Below, one piece after another: positions 17,308 through 27,714 of a stretch of 64,000 nt of DNA. Source of the DNA: Metellina segmentata. Its lineage: Eukaryota > Arthropoda > Arachnida > Araneae > Tetragnathidae. The notes beneath the pieces are model-generated. The model saw nothing but the letters and a program-made list of their open reading frames with translations. It was not told the DNA's origin and made no database searches. The position numbers and the translations under genes are program-made. Where the stretch lies: positions 62,001-126,000 of the forward strand of contig CANAIC010000110.1 of NCBI GenBank assembly GCA_947359465.1, given 5' to 3'. Numbering within the stretch: position 1 is the stretch's first letter; each line of letters starts with the position of its first letter.

Positions 17308-18648
17308 ATGTTGCTAATTGCGTACTGGGTTCTCGCCTTGCTCTATATGGGCCTCCTGTTGTTTTACTCACGGCAGTCTCACGAGCTCATCGTTCAACCT
17401 TGGGCCATCTTGCCAATTGAACCGATCCACAAAATGCCCTCTTCCTGCGTCACTGACAAAGACTGCCCTCTTCATCACATTTGCCTCAACGGCCAATGCG
17501 TACCCCATTTTTTGAGAGGTGGCGAATGTAATTCAAAGACGGGTCGATGGAGTCTCTACAACTACAAGGGCCAGAATTTTGCAATTTGCGTTTGTAAACA
17601 ACCTCACATCATATCGCAAAAGCATTTCGGAGGAAACTGTGACTTGGAGGTGGCTTGTGGGCCACGCGGTAGACTGAAAATGAATTCAGACGTGTGCGAT
17701 TGCGACGACGGATTCATACCCGGTCCCCTTTCGACGTGTCAGAGGCTTTCGGCGCATGCACGTATTCACGAGTCGTCCTGCGAACCCGATGAAATTCATG
17801 TGGACGCCGTGAAAGATTCCGACGGATTCGATCCAAAGTACTTGAGCGGGGGTAAAAAGTGTTTGAAACGTCCTTGTTCGTTCGACGCGCTGAGCGGACG
17901 ACCTCTCAAAAAGTCTCGCTACGTTGAAGGATTTGGATGTGTGTGCGATCCTAGATACGGTCAGTTTGGAGTGCGCATCGATGGAAATTACCTACGTGGG
18001 AATGGTTACAATGCTTGCGCGAGCATTTTCGAACGAGACGAAGAGCTCGCGGACGTGAGCGTGTACACTTACTATTACTTGTTGAGTGCGACACCAATTT
18101 CATTCATTCATTTCGAAAATGTCGATTCAAACCTCCTAATCGAACCACTGCGAGGGAAAAAGCATTTGCAAATCGAGCAAGAGTGGTTGTATAATTACAT
18201 GCAATACCATTTGCAATCTAAACTAACGTACATGGTACGAACTCGCCACTGTAGAGTCCAAACTTGGATGTACATTGAAATTTGCGACGAATGGGTCATG
18301 CGCCGGAATCAAATGTCTTACTGTCAAGATATTTCGAGGAGTGTCACCCGAAACCACACCACGCCTCACGCGCAAACTTACGAACTGTTGTACACGTACC
18401 CCGTTTGCCGCATGTCGAAAGAGGACGATAGGTATCCACCCGATAGTTTCGTGTTGAATCCACACATGTTGACGCACACGGGATACCGTATTTTACATCG
18501 CACCAACGGAATCGTGCTACGCGTTCATTACGGCCAATGGCTCCTCGATGAGGCGGAACCGTTTCGAATAGATACGTATTTGAAGTCGACCGATTCGGTC
18601 CCCAATCTACGAGACGAGCTCTCGATCAGACTCGAAAGGTACGGATAA
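17308..18648 (+). CDS. pif-1: PIF-1-like per os infectivity factor
   Basis: 446 aa. An N-terminal membrane anchor (residues 1-20) is followed by a dense cysteine region. Recognisable PIF-1 pieces are C-x4-DC-x4-IC-x4-GQC, then ECNSKTGRW, AICVCKQP, NCDLEVACGPRGR, VCDCDDGFIP and, later, CSFDALSGR and GCVCDP. PIF-1 is part of the envelope entry complex for oral infection in baculoviruses and relatives. The length is somewhat below the usual ~530 aa. Only seven bases separate it from the next gene, with which it probably forms a block. Confidence 0.88.
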   Translation: MLLIAYWVLALLYMGLLLFYSRQSHELIVQPWAILPIEPIHKMPSSCVTDKDCPLHHICLNGQCVPHFLRGGECNSKTGRWSLYNYKGQNFAICVCKQPHIISQKHFGGNCDLEVACGPRGRLKMNSDVCDCDDGFIPGPLSTCQRLSAHARIHESSCEPDEIHVDAVKDSDGFDPKYLSGGKKCLKRPCSFDALSGRPLKKSRYVEGFGCVCDPRYGQFGVRIDGNYLRGNGYNACASIFERDEELADVSVYTYYYLLSATPISFIHFENVDSNLLIEPLRGKKHLQIEQEWLYNYMQYHLQSKLTYMVRTRHCRVQTWMYIEICDEWVMRRNQMSYCQDISRSVTRNHTTPHAQTYELLYTYPVCRMSKEDDRYPPDSFVLNPHMLTHTGYRILHRTNGIVLRVHYGQWLLDEAEPFRIDTYLKSTDSVPNLRDELSIRLERYG

Positions 18649-18655
18649 AGTAAAG

Positions 18656-19423
18656 ATGGAAGACGAAGAGGAACACGTGTCGAATGACCAGACTACCGAA
18701 CAGGATATTTTGAGATCCCTGCAACGAAATTTGGCTCAAGGCGATACGCTCAACGAGTACGTGAATGCTCAACTCTTTCAGGCAAGGAAAACATTTTTCA
18801 AAGTTTACATGGAGAAGCTCGTGGAGGACGTTCCAATGGGTAAAAATATCGTCGAGATTGTACGAGAGGTGTCAAATGACGACGACGACACTAGTTTCGA
18901 GTACATGTTTACAGCGTCCAAGAGCGTTCTTCAGTCTCAGAGAAGAGTCAAACAGATAAAGGCCATGCACGCGATATTCGACATGGTCTATGGTCTCGTC
19001 TTTCGGTATGCGCACGACAAACTCGTCACACCAACGTTCCGAACCGTCTTGTCGCCCGATCAATTAAACAAAGCATACGAAGTGTACCAAACGACGACGC
19101 ATGCAAAGGAAGAATGGGCGGAACTCGAACTACAATGTCTTTTATATTGTATTCAAGAGATGATGGAGAAGGAGGAATCGGTCAAGATTCCAAATCCCTT
19201 GTACAGTAGACTGACTCAGCAAATCAAAGCAGTTAGCGAATACGTCACCACTTTGTTGGTGTTTGTAGCGAAACCAACCGTTTTCGGGGAAGAAGAACCC
19301 ACTGGAACAAAGCGACGAGCGCACGAGTTTAATGAAAATGAACGCGAGAGTCCAAAGAGAAGACGCCATAGCCAACCGGAAGTTTCACTATTACACGACG
19401 AGTATGACTATGACGATAAGTGA
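18656..19423 (+). CDS. Hypothetical protein, 255 aa, bipartite nuclear-type tail
   Basis: Helical, acidic N-terminus. The C-terminus has KRR and KRRRH clusters separated by about 20 residues, followed by an acidic end. The start is seven bases after PIF-1, and GATAAAGTAAAG runs directly into the ATG. No family was recognised. Confidence 0.75.
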   Translation: MEDEEEHVSNDQTTEQDILRSLQRNLAQGDTLNEYVNAQLFQARKTFFKVYMEKLVEDVPMGKNIVEIVREVSNDDDDTSFEYMFTASKSVLQSQRRVKQIKAMHAIFDMVYGLVFRYAHDKLVTPTFRTVLSPDQLNKAYEVYQTTTHAKEEWAELELQCLLYCIQEMMEKEESVKIPNPLYSRLTQQIKAVSEYVTTLLVFVAKPTVFGEEEPTGTKRRAHEFNENERESPKRRRHSQPEVSLLHDEYDYDDK

Positions 19424-19441
19424 TGACAAGTGTAGCGGATT

Positions 19442-19442
<1 letters not shown>

Positions 19443-19527
<85 letters not shown>
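19443..19527. repeat. A-run/T-run palindrome 11
   Basis: A-run of about 55, then CTT and T-run. Between two + genes. Confidence 0.95.
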
Positions 19528-19530
19528 GAA

Positions 19531-19540
19531 TTATATAAAA
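19531..19540 (+). promoter_or_regulatory. TATA box (TTATATAAAA)
   Basis: Directly after the T-run, 94 bases before ATG 19625. Confidence 0.45.
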
Positions 19541-19624
19541 GATGATGGAGTTAAGATTCTCTCATTCGAATTCCGTCTACATTAGCTGATTACTACTGAG
19601 CTGATCAATTTCAAGACTTCTCAA

Positions 19625-19941
19625 ATGTCATCTACAAATGTTTACAGTCGTCAAGCTGGTGAAATATGTTGTCCGAGTTGTCAATCAGTATGCAGTTTTA
19701 AAGGTTTTGAGAAGCATGCTGTTGAAGATCACAAGATAGTTCTAACTAAACAATGCATTTATTGCTTTGGACGTTACAGATTCCGATGTTGGCAGGGAAC
19801 TATCCATGATAAAATACATGTATGGGAATGTGGAAAGCGTTTTTACGAGCGGTTCAACATAAACCCTTCAGCACCAGGACCATCATCACCTTTTCATTCC
19901 GAGATGGAAAATTTTTTTAATGCGTTGGTAATGATAATATG

Positions 19942-19942
<1 letters not shown>
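19625..19942 (+). CDS. Small zinc-finger-like protein, 105 aa
   Basis: C-x2-C near residue 15 with H-x4-H near residue 30 (CPSCQ...HAVEDH) suggests one C2H2 finger, followed by more cysteines (C-IYCFG) and histidines that may form a second metal site. TATA promoter upstream. The host or viral function is unknown. Confidence 0.7.

Positions 19943-20019
<77 letters not shown>
19942..20019. repeat. A-run/T-run palindrome 12
   Basis: Between the zinc-finger gene and the DNA polymerase gene. Confidence 0.95.
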
Positions 20020-20023
<4 letters not shown>

Positions 20024-20116
20024 ATATATTGTCAAGATTTCTGTACTTGAAATCATCTTCTGCACACCCCCGTCCATGCAACCATCTTCTCGGAAACTAT
20101 ATTCAGAAAGAAAATA

Positions 20117-22993
20117 ATGTCAAGTGAAAGGCTGTACTCTACCCGATGGGAACGTTTACCGTATGACCGCGGCAGTAGGACAAAACCAAACTGGATTCGG
20201 GTTAAAGTCACCTTCCTAGACCTGGAGGGTCGGACGCATCAAAAGACGCGAGAGTACGAAGAGTGGATCGGCGTGTGCACGAGTCGCATCGATACATTTG
20301 TCAAAAGCTTTTCCACGCATTTTCCGTCTCACGATGTGCGATACGTACGTCTGGGCGACTCGAAAAAGATCCTACCTTATTTCGAAGAACGTTTGCGGCG
20401 AGATAAACTGGAATACAGATCGAAACCTTTCTACAAACTCTATACTACTGCAAACCACGAGAACGTGGGACGGTTCTTTCAAAAGTACAAGGTCAGTTAC
20501 TACGATAAGAACGATTGGCTCGTACGACTCTACCTCGACCTTTGTACGCGCTACGAGTCACAGTCGTTTTACTACAAGTGGTACGACGTATCGGAAAATG
20601 CCACCTCGACGAGTCTGTTGGAATCCTTTCGAATGCTTCCCAACGATACTACGCCTCCCAATTGGACGATAGGGGCGTTCGATTTAGAAACCGTACCCAT
20701 AGACGGCGCGACGAACCGCATTCCTTCTGGAATGAACGCATCGGACCGCATCGTCATGATCAGCGTGTTCAAGTGGAATTTGCGCAAGGGAGTTTCCAAG
20801 TGGCTCTTGTACCTCTTGCCCAATGGTCTGACAGAGGGGCTGAACGATTTTCCCAACTGGTACGCGTACACGTCGGAACGGAGTATGTTACGAGATTTTC
20901 ATCTCTTGATTCGAGACTGTCACATACTGACTGGGTACAACGTGGACGGTTTCGACATTCCCTGCGTGTTTGCGCGTCTCTATTGGCTCCAAGAGTACGA
21001 TTTACTCGCCCAGTATTCGTCATTGAACGTCGGTCAGGACGTGGTCGGCACTTTTCAGCACAAGATGGTGTTGGATCTTTACACGTATTTCAAAACGTTT
21101 TCCAACTATAATCTACCGGGATATAAACTAAATGACGTCGTTCACGCTAAATTGAAGGGGGAGAGTAAAATAAACGTCAAGTCGACGGGCATTTGGTCCT
21201 GGTACACGTCCTCCAGCGTATCGAACGAGCTGCTGCGCTGCGACGACGTACCGACCTGTTACGATGTTTTAAAGCCTCCTCAAGTCACCCTCGAGCAGTT
21301 TGGATCGTTTCGCATGTTTTTAGAGTATTGCGAGCACGACTCGGAACTGGTGTGGAAGTTATTCGAAAAGGAAAAGGTGGGTTCGTTCTTGATCGAGTAT
21401 GGAAACTTGACTTCACGGGATGCGGTCAGCGCACTTCACTTGGGCAACTCGCGCATCTTGCTGGACATTTTCAAGACGAGCGGCACGCTGCTCGGTTACT
21501 ACTTTAACGACAAATTTTTCAAGAGTCCCGTTGACCCATCCACTTACGAGTCCTTGTTCAAAAAGTCGAAGTACCAAGGCGCTTTAAACTATTGCCAGCC
21601 GGAGAACACGTTCGAGGACGTGTCCGTCATGGACTTTACGAGTATGTATCCGATCGCTTTATTGAGTAGTCGATTGTGCTACGGGACGTGCACGATTTTG
21701 TCAAAGGACGACTGGCTGGCCTCGCCCAAAGTGCAAACCTTGAAGGCGATTACCTATCGAACGCATTCGGACGTGGATTTCGAACGCGACGAATTCGATC
21801 CAGACGCGTTTCACTATCAGCCGTTCGATCCGTCTCGCGATCAATTCGCCATCGTCGTCAACCCGGACGAAAATGCTTTTTTACCCTGCCTCGTGCTACA
21901 CTTTATAGAGCAGCGCAAATACCATCAGAAGGAATGGAAAACGACTCGAAACGTGTATCATTACAACGTCCAACTTGGCATCAAGATTCTCATCAACTCG
22001 CTGTACGGCGTCATGGCCAACAAAGACTCGTGCCTGGCCTACGTGGTGATCCCCATGGCAATCGTGACGCTGGCCCGCTACCAGCTATTGGGATCGTTCC
22101 ACTACATGAAGCGATTGGGATACGACGTGTGTTATGCCGATACAGATAGCTTAATGGTCCACCGCTGGCCCACCGACGACTGCGACGCGGTCAATGCCTA
22201 CTTGAATATGCCATTCGTCGAACTCAAGTACGAACAGCGAATGAAACGGTTCTTGATTTTGTCGAAAAAGAGGTACGTGTACGAGACCCTGGACGGCCAG
22301 ATTGTGACCAAAGGTTTTCAGAAGCGCATCAACGAACTCGTCCAGTTCATGTCCACTACCATTTTGAATCAAGTGTGGTCTCGCGTGTTTTGCGAGGATG
22401 GTGATGGAGCGATATCGCCTACAAGCCAGGGGTGGATCATTTGGGTAGACACGCTTTTGGAGGTGCAGTATCGATGTCGGGATGCCAAAAAATATTCCAT
22501 CACCCGCAAGACCAAGTCGTTGAACGAATACAAATCCAAGTCGTGCCCAGCGGTTCGCATTCTCGAGCGTTATCCCGAAAGGGCCAATACGTATGGGGAC
22601 TATACTTATAGTCGAGCAGACGTGTCTGTAGGAGAAAGTCTCAAGTGGGTAATGGACGCCGAAGACTGCACGTTGGCAAACTATGAGCAACTTTTCATGA
22701 GCCAAAAGAAAATTTTTTGCACTCTACTTAATATGGGATTTTGGCATTTGTCGAACCCGAAACTGGCATGCGACGCGGTCATGAATACAATCCGTTGGAA
22801 GAATTTCGTACACGCAGAGTTGCTATACTGGCATTCGAATGGTCATCGCAAATTGGCAATGCTGGTAGAGCGAGGTGTAAAGTACACTTTTAACATTAAC
22901 GACCATTTTAAGGGCCGTGGAGAAGTGATTAAGAACAATGAGAAGAAAAGGAAAAAGAGTACAAAAGTGACTAAAAGGTTAAAGGTTAAATAG
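20117..22993 (+). CDS. dnapol: Family B DNA polymerase
   Basis: 958 aa, with all main motifs. Exonuclease: FDLET near residue 191, GYNVDGFDIP near 274, YCEHDSEL near 405. Polymerase: MDFTSMYP near 507, KILINSLYGVMAN near 625, YADTDS near 674, then SKKRY near 716. It should replicate the viral genome with proofreading. The C-terminus is a short lysine-rich tail with no PCNA-box obvious by eye. It is flanked by palindromes on both sides, so it forms its own transcription block. Confidence 0.97.
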   Translation: MSSERLYSTRWERLPYDRGSRTKPNWIRVKVTFLDLEGRTHQKTREYEEWIGVCTSRIDTFVKSFSTHFPSHDVRYVRLGDSKKILPYFEERLRRDKLEYRSKPFYKLYTTANHENVGRFFQKYKVSYYDKNDWLVRLYLDLCTRYESQSFYYKWYDVSENATSTSLLESFRMLPNDTTPPNWTIGAFDLETVPIDGATNRIPSGMNASDRIVMISVFKWNLRKGVSKWLLYLLPNGLTEGLNDFPNWYAYTSERSMLRDFHLLIRDCHILTGYNVDGFDIPCVFARLYWLQEYDLLAQYSSLNVGQDVVGTFQHKMVLDLYTYFKTFSNYNLPGYKLNDVVHAKLKGESKINVKSTGIWSWYTSSSVSNELLRCDDVPTCYDVLKPPQVTLEQFGSFRMFLEYCEHDSELVWKLFEKEKVGSFLIEYGNLTSRDAVSALHLGNSRILLDIFKTSGTLLGYYFNDKFFKSPVDPSTYESLFKKSKYQGALNYCQPENTFEDVSVMDFTSMYPIALLSSRLCYGTCTILSKDDWLASPKVQTLKAITYRTHSDVDFERDEFDPDAFHYQPFDPSRDQFAIVVNPDENAFLPCLVLHFIEQRKYHQKEWKTTRNVYHYNVQLGIKILINSLYGVMANKDSCLAYVVIPMAIVTLARYQLLGSFHYMKRLGYDVCYADTDSLMVHRWPTDDCDAVNAYLNMPFVELKYEQRMKRFLILSKKRYVYETLDGQIVTKGFQKRINELVQFMSTTILNQVWSRVFCEDGDGAISPTSQGWIIWVDTLLEVQYRCRDAKKYSITRKTKSLNEYKSKSCPAVRILERYPERANTYGDYTYSRADVSVGESLKWVMDAEDCTLANYEQLFMSQKKIFCTLLNMGFWHLSNPKLACDAVMNTIRWKNFVHAELLYWHSNGHRKLAMLVERGVKYTFNINDHFKGRGEVIKNNEKKRKKSTKVTKRLKVK

Positions 22994-23009
22994 ATAAAAT
23001 AATATTTTG

Positions 23010-23013
<4 letters not shown>

Positions 23014-23094
<81 letters not shown>
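23014..23094. repeat. A-run/T-run palindrome 13
   Basis: Follows DNA polymerase. The 13-base AATATTTTGATGT just before it also occurs near 30130 and as its complement near 30280, and a close variant near 58110. Confidence 0.95.
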
Positions 23095-23098
<4 letters not shown>

Positions 23099-23164
23099 AC
23101 TTAGTGACCCACGTTCAATGTTTTCCCACTCGGCCGACATCATGCTTTCTAAAATCAAGTGTTC

Positions 23165-23467
23165 ATGGATTCGTTCGAGCATCGTATCGAGGATATATTA
23201 AAAGTTGATGATTCAGACGTTGGACCCACTAAACTTTACGTGTCCGAACAAAAGATTGCAAGAGTCATTCTTCTCGGGATAGCGGGACCTTCTATACTCA
23301 TTCCACTGGCATCTCTTTATTTCAAGAAATCCTTTTTTCGATCCATCGCTATCGTTGCTCTCTGTTTCATCGCTCTCCTGTTCATCGTTCAATTCAGATT
23401 CGGGTGGGTCTTGTACCTAACGCATCACATTGACAATCTTGTCGATGGAATCCGTGCACGAATATGA
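23165..23467 (+). CDS. Small two-TM membrane protein, 100 aa
   Basis: Hydrophobic segments at about residues 34-53 and 60-80. An acidic N-terminus. ATG 23165 is chosen as the first ATG in frame; the upstream GTG is unlikely in a eukaryotic virus. Its last 23 bases overlap the capping enzyme gene. No family was recognised. Confidence 0.6.
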   Translation: MDSFEHRIEDILKVDDSDVGPTKLYVSEQKIARVILLGIAGPSILIPLASLYFKKSFFRSIAIVALCFIALLFIVQFRFGWVLYLTHHIDNLVDGIRARI

Positions 23468-24752
23468 ATTTCGAATCGTCGTTCGACATTCCTCCAGCCT
23501 AGAACCTCTGTTGTTAGACATTGTGGAAAAATGGTTGAAATCCAATCGTCAGATTAAAAGGCAGTGTCCCGAATACCGAATCTTGTACGCGAAACCACAT
23601 TTCCGTTTCAGAGACGACTGTTGGGAAACCAAAAGAAAAATTGAAACGCAGGCTGTTTTTTTCGACGGTATGTGGTTCAACTGGGTTTACTCGTTAGAAC
23701 TACCGTTCGGTAAATGGTCTCTAGCAACCCATTCCAAGTTTCTGGACGTAACAGGCAACTACCAAGATCCTTTTCGCGTAGAGATTCGACACTTTGTGCA
23801 GTTGGATGAGTATGCCCAACTTTATACGTTTCGCGATGGTCTCGAATACTACAGACTCGTGTTTGAGTTGGAGTATGATACGTATTCCCATCCTAAAAAA
23901 TGTTACTTTTATCCACAAAACACTCTAGAAGCTTATCGGGACGTGTACACTCGCTTGCAAGGGTTTCAACATCCTCCTTACGAATTGAATAGGACCAACA
24001 TGGTTCGAAGGCCCGTCACCATCATCGAGAAGCTACCGTCGGAGGATACGTACGTCTTTGCAAAGAAAATGGACGGCGTGTTTGGCTTCGTGTACAGTTT
24101 TGGAGATCGTATTCAAGAGACGTGGGAAGGCCACGAGTTTCGAGAACGACGCGGCATCACGCTCGGAGACGGTTTCGTTTTCACGGCCGAGCGAATGGAG
24201 GATGGAACCGTCATTTTATTGGACGTGTACCAAGTGCGTGGGGTAGTGACTGCAAAGTGGTGTAGACGAGCAATATTGATGGAGTTTTTACCCAGTTTGA
24301 AGAATTTACCGACTGGTTACATTGCACAACGGTACGAGGTCAACGTAAAGCAACTGTTTCATGAAAAGAGTCGCTTCAAAATTGATGGGTTGATAGCTCA
24401 CGAAACAGAGGAAGACGTTGCGTACAAGTTGAAGAGATCCCATTCTATCGACGTTGTTTATTTCGAAGACTATTTTTGGTTATCGAAAGGAGAGAATGAA
24501 GGCATGCAAAAAAGGTTCAGATGCTTGGAACAATTGGACAAAATGGAGAATGGTCGAGTGTACGAAGTCTCGATAGACAAGGGACGTGTGATTCGAAAGA
24601 GATTTGACAGATTTACAGGTAATACGGCTAAACAGTTGGAATCAATCTTTCAATATGGTGGAAAGTGGGGTGGGCCATGCATAGAACAGGGAACTCTTGT
24701 CCGAGAGAAGGGAAAAGCCACCAGAGGGGGAAAGAAAAAGAAAGTAAAATAA
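23445..24752 (+). CDS. mRNA capping enzyme (triphosphatase-guanylyltransferase)
   Basis: 435 aa. The N-terminal ~170 residues have paired glutamate strands (HEYEFRI at 4-11, FELEYD near 142) like the tunnel-type RNA triphosphatases. The guanylyltransferase part has the KKMDG active-site lysine near residue 209 and a later DGLIAHE and AYKLKR pair, matching nucleotidyltransferase motifs IV and V. A basic GGKKKK tail ends the protein. No methyltransferase domain is visible in the chain. Works in the cap cycle with the Nudix and XRN proteins. Confidence 0.88.
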   Translation: MESVHEYEFRIVVRHSSSLEPLLLDIVEKWLKSNRQIKRQCPEYRILYAKPHFRFRDDCWETKRKIETQAVFFDGMWFNWVYSLELPFGKWSLATHSKFLDVTGNYQDPFRVEIRHFVQLDEYAQLYTFRDGLEYYRLVFELEYDTYSHPKKCYFYPQNTLEAYRDVYTRLQGFQHPPYELNRTNMVRRPVTIIEKLPSEDTYVFAKKMDGVFGFVYSFGDRIQETWEGHEFRERRGITLGDGFVFTAERMEDGTVILLDVYQVRGVVTAKWCRRAILMEFLPSLKNLPTGYIAQRYEVNVKQLFHEKSRFKIDGLIAHETEEDVAYKLKRSHSIDVVYFEDYFWLSKGENEGMQKRFRCLEQLDKMENGRVYEVSIDKGRVIRKRFDRFTGNTAKQLESIFQYGGKWGGPCIEQGTLVREKGKATRGGKKKKVK

Positions 24753-24763
24753 AAGTCATTAAG

Positions 24764-24765
<2 letters not shown>

Positions 24766-24838
<73 letters not shown>
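24766..24838. repeat. A-run/T-run palindrome 14
   Basis: After the capping enzyme, before the 24942 gene. Confidence 0.95.
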
Positions 24839-24840
24839 CC

Positions 24841-24850
24841 TTTATATAAA
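24841..24850 (+). promoter_or_regulatory. TATA box (TTTATATAAA)
   Basis: Two bases after the T-run, about 100 bases before ATG 24942. Confidence 0.45.
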
Positions 24851-24941
24851 AAGGACTGGGGCCTTCATCTTTACTCTACTTTGTCAAGCCCATTCGTTGA
24901 GTCTCTCTCTGGAAAAGTAAAGAGTCAACACTTGTTGCAAG

Positions 24942-26075
24942 ATGGAATCGTATTCTTCTCTGGTGGATAGGATCTCAAAGGTACAATCTCTTGAAGATGC
25001 AGTTTCCAAGTTGGCCAATTCAAGCAACGCCATTAATCTCGTTCGACCTGATTGGAAAGAATATTTGGAAAATTACGCACCCTACCAAAGATTTACTCAA
25101 GGTTCCAAAGACATGTTCAAAAAAGTTTATAGTGGAAACCCCGCTTTTAAAGTGGAACGTCTTCTCGAGAACGAAATTCCACTCAAATGCGTTCTTCTTG
25201 CTCACTGTTTAGTTCATCGATCGTATGCAAAGGCGTTGACCAAAACCACCGATGATGATTTTTCGATCCTGGTTCGCGATTCTATAGTCCTGAGCCAATT
25301 GGGTAAAGCCATGACGAGTGACGTGACTACGGCTACTTTGGCTAACGACTCAAAGTTTTTCATGAGCGAATGCAATTTTCTAAGCTGCAAGTATTGCGAT
25401 GAAAGCCGTAAACAGTTTTTGAAGGCGGGTTTTCCAGTACCTCTCGGATCACAGCCCTGCATCACCAAGACAAAAGTTTTTGACGGAGATCGGCTCGTGA
25501 ACAGATTCTCCAGTCAAATGAAAAAAATGTTTTCTCGAGGATTTCTCGGTTTGATGGTCGTTGAAATACATAATCGATATTATTACACGAAAACCGAAGT
25601 GGATGGAAGTAAATTGGAAATGGTCAAGATTGGAGGTGTTATACATGACCTGATTGGTTTTCACGAAGCCAAATTGAAAACTGTCCAAGATTTCTTTTTA
25701 GGGGATGTAACCATCACTAATGAAGCGATATACGACCCGTCTACGTGTGAACAACAAGATGGGGACGATAATCATTTCCGTGCTGAAGAAGTTTCAGAGG
25801 AAAACGATGCGAGTTTTGTGGCTGAAGAGGTGGAAAATGTAGGAAAGAAACCGAATTTTGGGGAATTTAGTTGCTTGGATATAAAGGAAGGGGAAGCACT
25901 CTTCAACAAATCTAATCTGGTCGAATCGAGTGCAAAACGTGCTGTTGATGAATACGACTCTGAAGAGGAGCAGGTTATTGAGGCAATTCCTGAAAAGTAT
26001 AAAACCCAACGCGGGGCCAAGCGAAGCCGTTTCAGCCCACAAAAAGAAGAGTACACTTGTGAAATTGCAAATATA

Positions 26076-26084
<9 letters not shown>
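24942..26084 (+). CDS. Hypothetical protein, 380 aa, acidic C-terminal part
   Basis: The first ~260 residues look folded and contain a C-x2-C pair (SCKYCDES). The last ~120 are acidic and low in complexity, ending with a basic RGAKRSR stretch. The TATA promoter suggests an early gene. The TAA stop is formed where the A-run begins. No family was recognised; an early regulator is one possibility. Confidence 0.75.

Positions 26085-26155
<71 letters not shown>
26083..26155. repeat. A-run/T-run palindrome 15
   Basis: Between convergent genes. It supplies the last bases of both stop codons. Confidence 0.95.
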
Positions 26156-26159
<4 letters not shown>

Positions 26160-27071
26160 GAGACAAGCCTTAGATCCACCTCTGAACATGTTCTGCGCAC
26201 CAAATTGGTCTGGCAAATCATTCAAAGTTATCGGACGAGGTACATATTCCTTTTTGACAGTGGTTACAATGGAATTATAATAAATATTTGAACCCGTATC
26301 CTGTCCTAAAAATACTAGATACGCTGGATCTCCAATATCTTCCGTTGCAACCAGTCCAATATCTGATAGCCACATACAATTATACATTAATCTGTCTACA
26401 TTTGTACTATTCATGTACATGTGATCAGAGAATAAACAATTCGCTATCAAGTATAGCATGCAGGTAGAAAATTCACCCGACTCGTCCAGAGATACAAAAT
26501 CTGTCCCCTCGGAATTTAAATATTTCAAATGCTTTCTTAGTCGGGTTATGATAGACTCCTTTTCAATTTGGCTCTCTGAACTTTGCAAGTTTGCTTGCAC
26601 CTGACCTACGATATTTCTCTGAAGCACCTCTTGCCCTGTATAAGGTCCAAGATTGACTTCTTTTGGTTTATTGTTAAAGTTTCGGATGATCTCATACTTG
26701 CGGCGATGATCCACGTTTCGATTTGGGTTCTTTAATATTCCACGCATAAACTCTTTGATGACTGGGTTAATTTGTAACTGATTATGGGGGTCCACCACTT
26801 TTATCCCTTGGTCTTCGGGCCTATCTATTGAATCTAAATAGTCTCGAGTTGGTATAATTACAGTATAACGTGGAAACACAATACCCTTTAGTGGTTTCAG
26901 GAAGGGTCCAACCACATGGTGGTCCGTCCGAGATTCCAAGGTCTCGTGTTTCACTTCGAGTCCGTATACTTGTGCTAAATGAAAAGCGCAAATCGTCATT
27001 GGGAGGTCCGATCGTTTCTTTCCACGGCACTCTCCCTTGGTAAAATTGAAAATGCAAGTAGTAGGTTCCAT
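26154..27071 (-). CDS. Hypothetical protein, 305 aa
   Basis: Starts at ATG 27071 (complement), as MEPTTCIF; longer frames upstream run into the PIF-5 gene. No domain was recognised. Its start lies only 28 bases from the likely PIF-5 start on the other strand, so they share a divergent promoter region. Confidence 0.75.
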
Positions 27072-27099
27072 TACTTGATTGATGCTCGAATCAAGAAAG

Positions 27100-27714
27100 A
27101 TGGCTGCATTGAAAAAGTGGATTGCCAAGAGAACCCCCGTGTTGAAATCGTTCCGCAAGTTTGACGGAGGAGTCAAGATCAAGAACGCCACACGTCTCAA
27201 GAGACTCATTCTTACGAACGATAAGTTGAAAAGTGCCGTAAAGACGGTTTTCAGCAAAAAGGGATTTACACTTGCTGCCGCGTCGACTGCCGTGGGTGTG
27301 GGTATACACTACATTAACGACTACATCCAGTCAAACTCTGGATGCTTTTTGAAGAGCGGTTCCTCCGTATGCAAAGTTCGTGAATTGAGCTGTTGTCAAC
27401 AGGAATCGGTAGACAACCTTTCGTTCTGTTCGCCATCGAATTTCGATCATGCATGTGACGCGTACGACGAAGACCATGAAGATTCTTGCTGCAGGTTATG
27501 CGATTGTCAACAGTATAGCTGTTTACCACATCAAACCATGGAATGTCGAAGACCCACCGTCGGAGAGGCTCTCTCCTACTTTGCTCAAGGTGTTACGTCT
27601 GGCATCTGGTCGAGTCTTTTGATATTTTTACCTTGGTTGTATTGGATCGGAGGTATCGTGGTGGGTCTGGTGGCCGTCTTGGTCGTTTGGTACGCGTACA
27701 AGAAAGTAAGATGA
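27100..27714 (+). CDS. pif-5: PIF-5 (ODV-E56)-like per os infectivity factor
   Basis: 204 aa from ATG 27100 (an in-frame ATG at 27082 is also possible). The family pattern is visible: FRKFDGGVK near the N-terminus, a hydrophobic glycine-rich segment followed by YIND-YIQSNSGCF, then C-x8-C-C, several spaced cysteines and RLCDCQQYSC. The C-terminus has one or two membrane helices. It is much shorter than typical ODV-E56 (about 350 aa). It overlaps the next gene by four bases. Confidence 0.78.
   Translation: MAALKKWIAKRTPVLKSFRKFDGGVKIKNATRLKRLILTNDKLKSAVKTVFSKKGFTLAAASTAVGVGIHYINDYIQSNSGCFLKSGSSVCKVRELSCCQQESVDNLSFCSPSNFDHACDAYDEDHEDSCCRLCDCQQYSCLPHQTMECRRPTVGEALSYFAQGVTSGIWSSLLIFLPWLYWIGGIVVGLVAVLVVWYAYKKVR

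Noticed and set aside
20298..22705. Other frames in the DNA polymerase gene, up to 198 aa
   Set aside because: The polymerase frame carries every family motif; the others are high-GC shadows.
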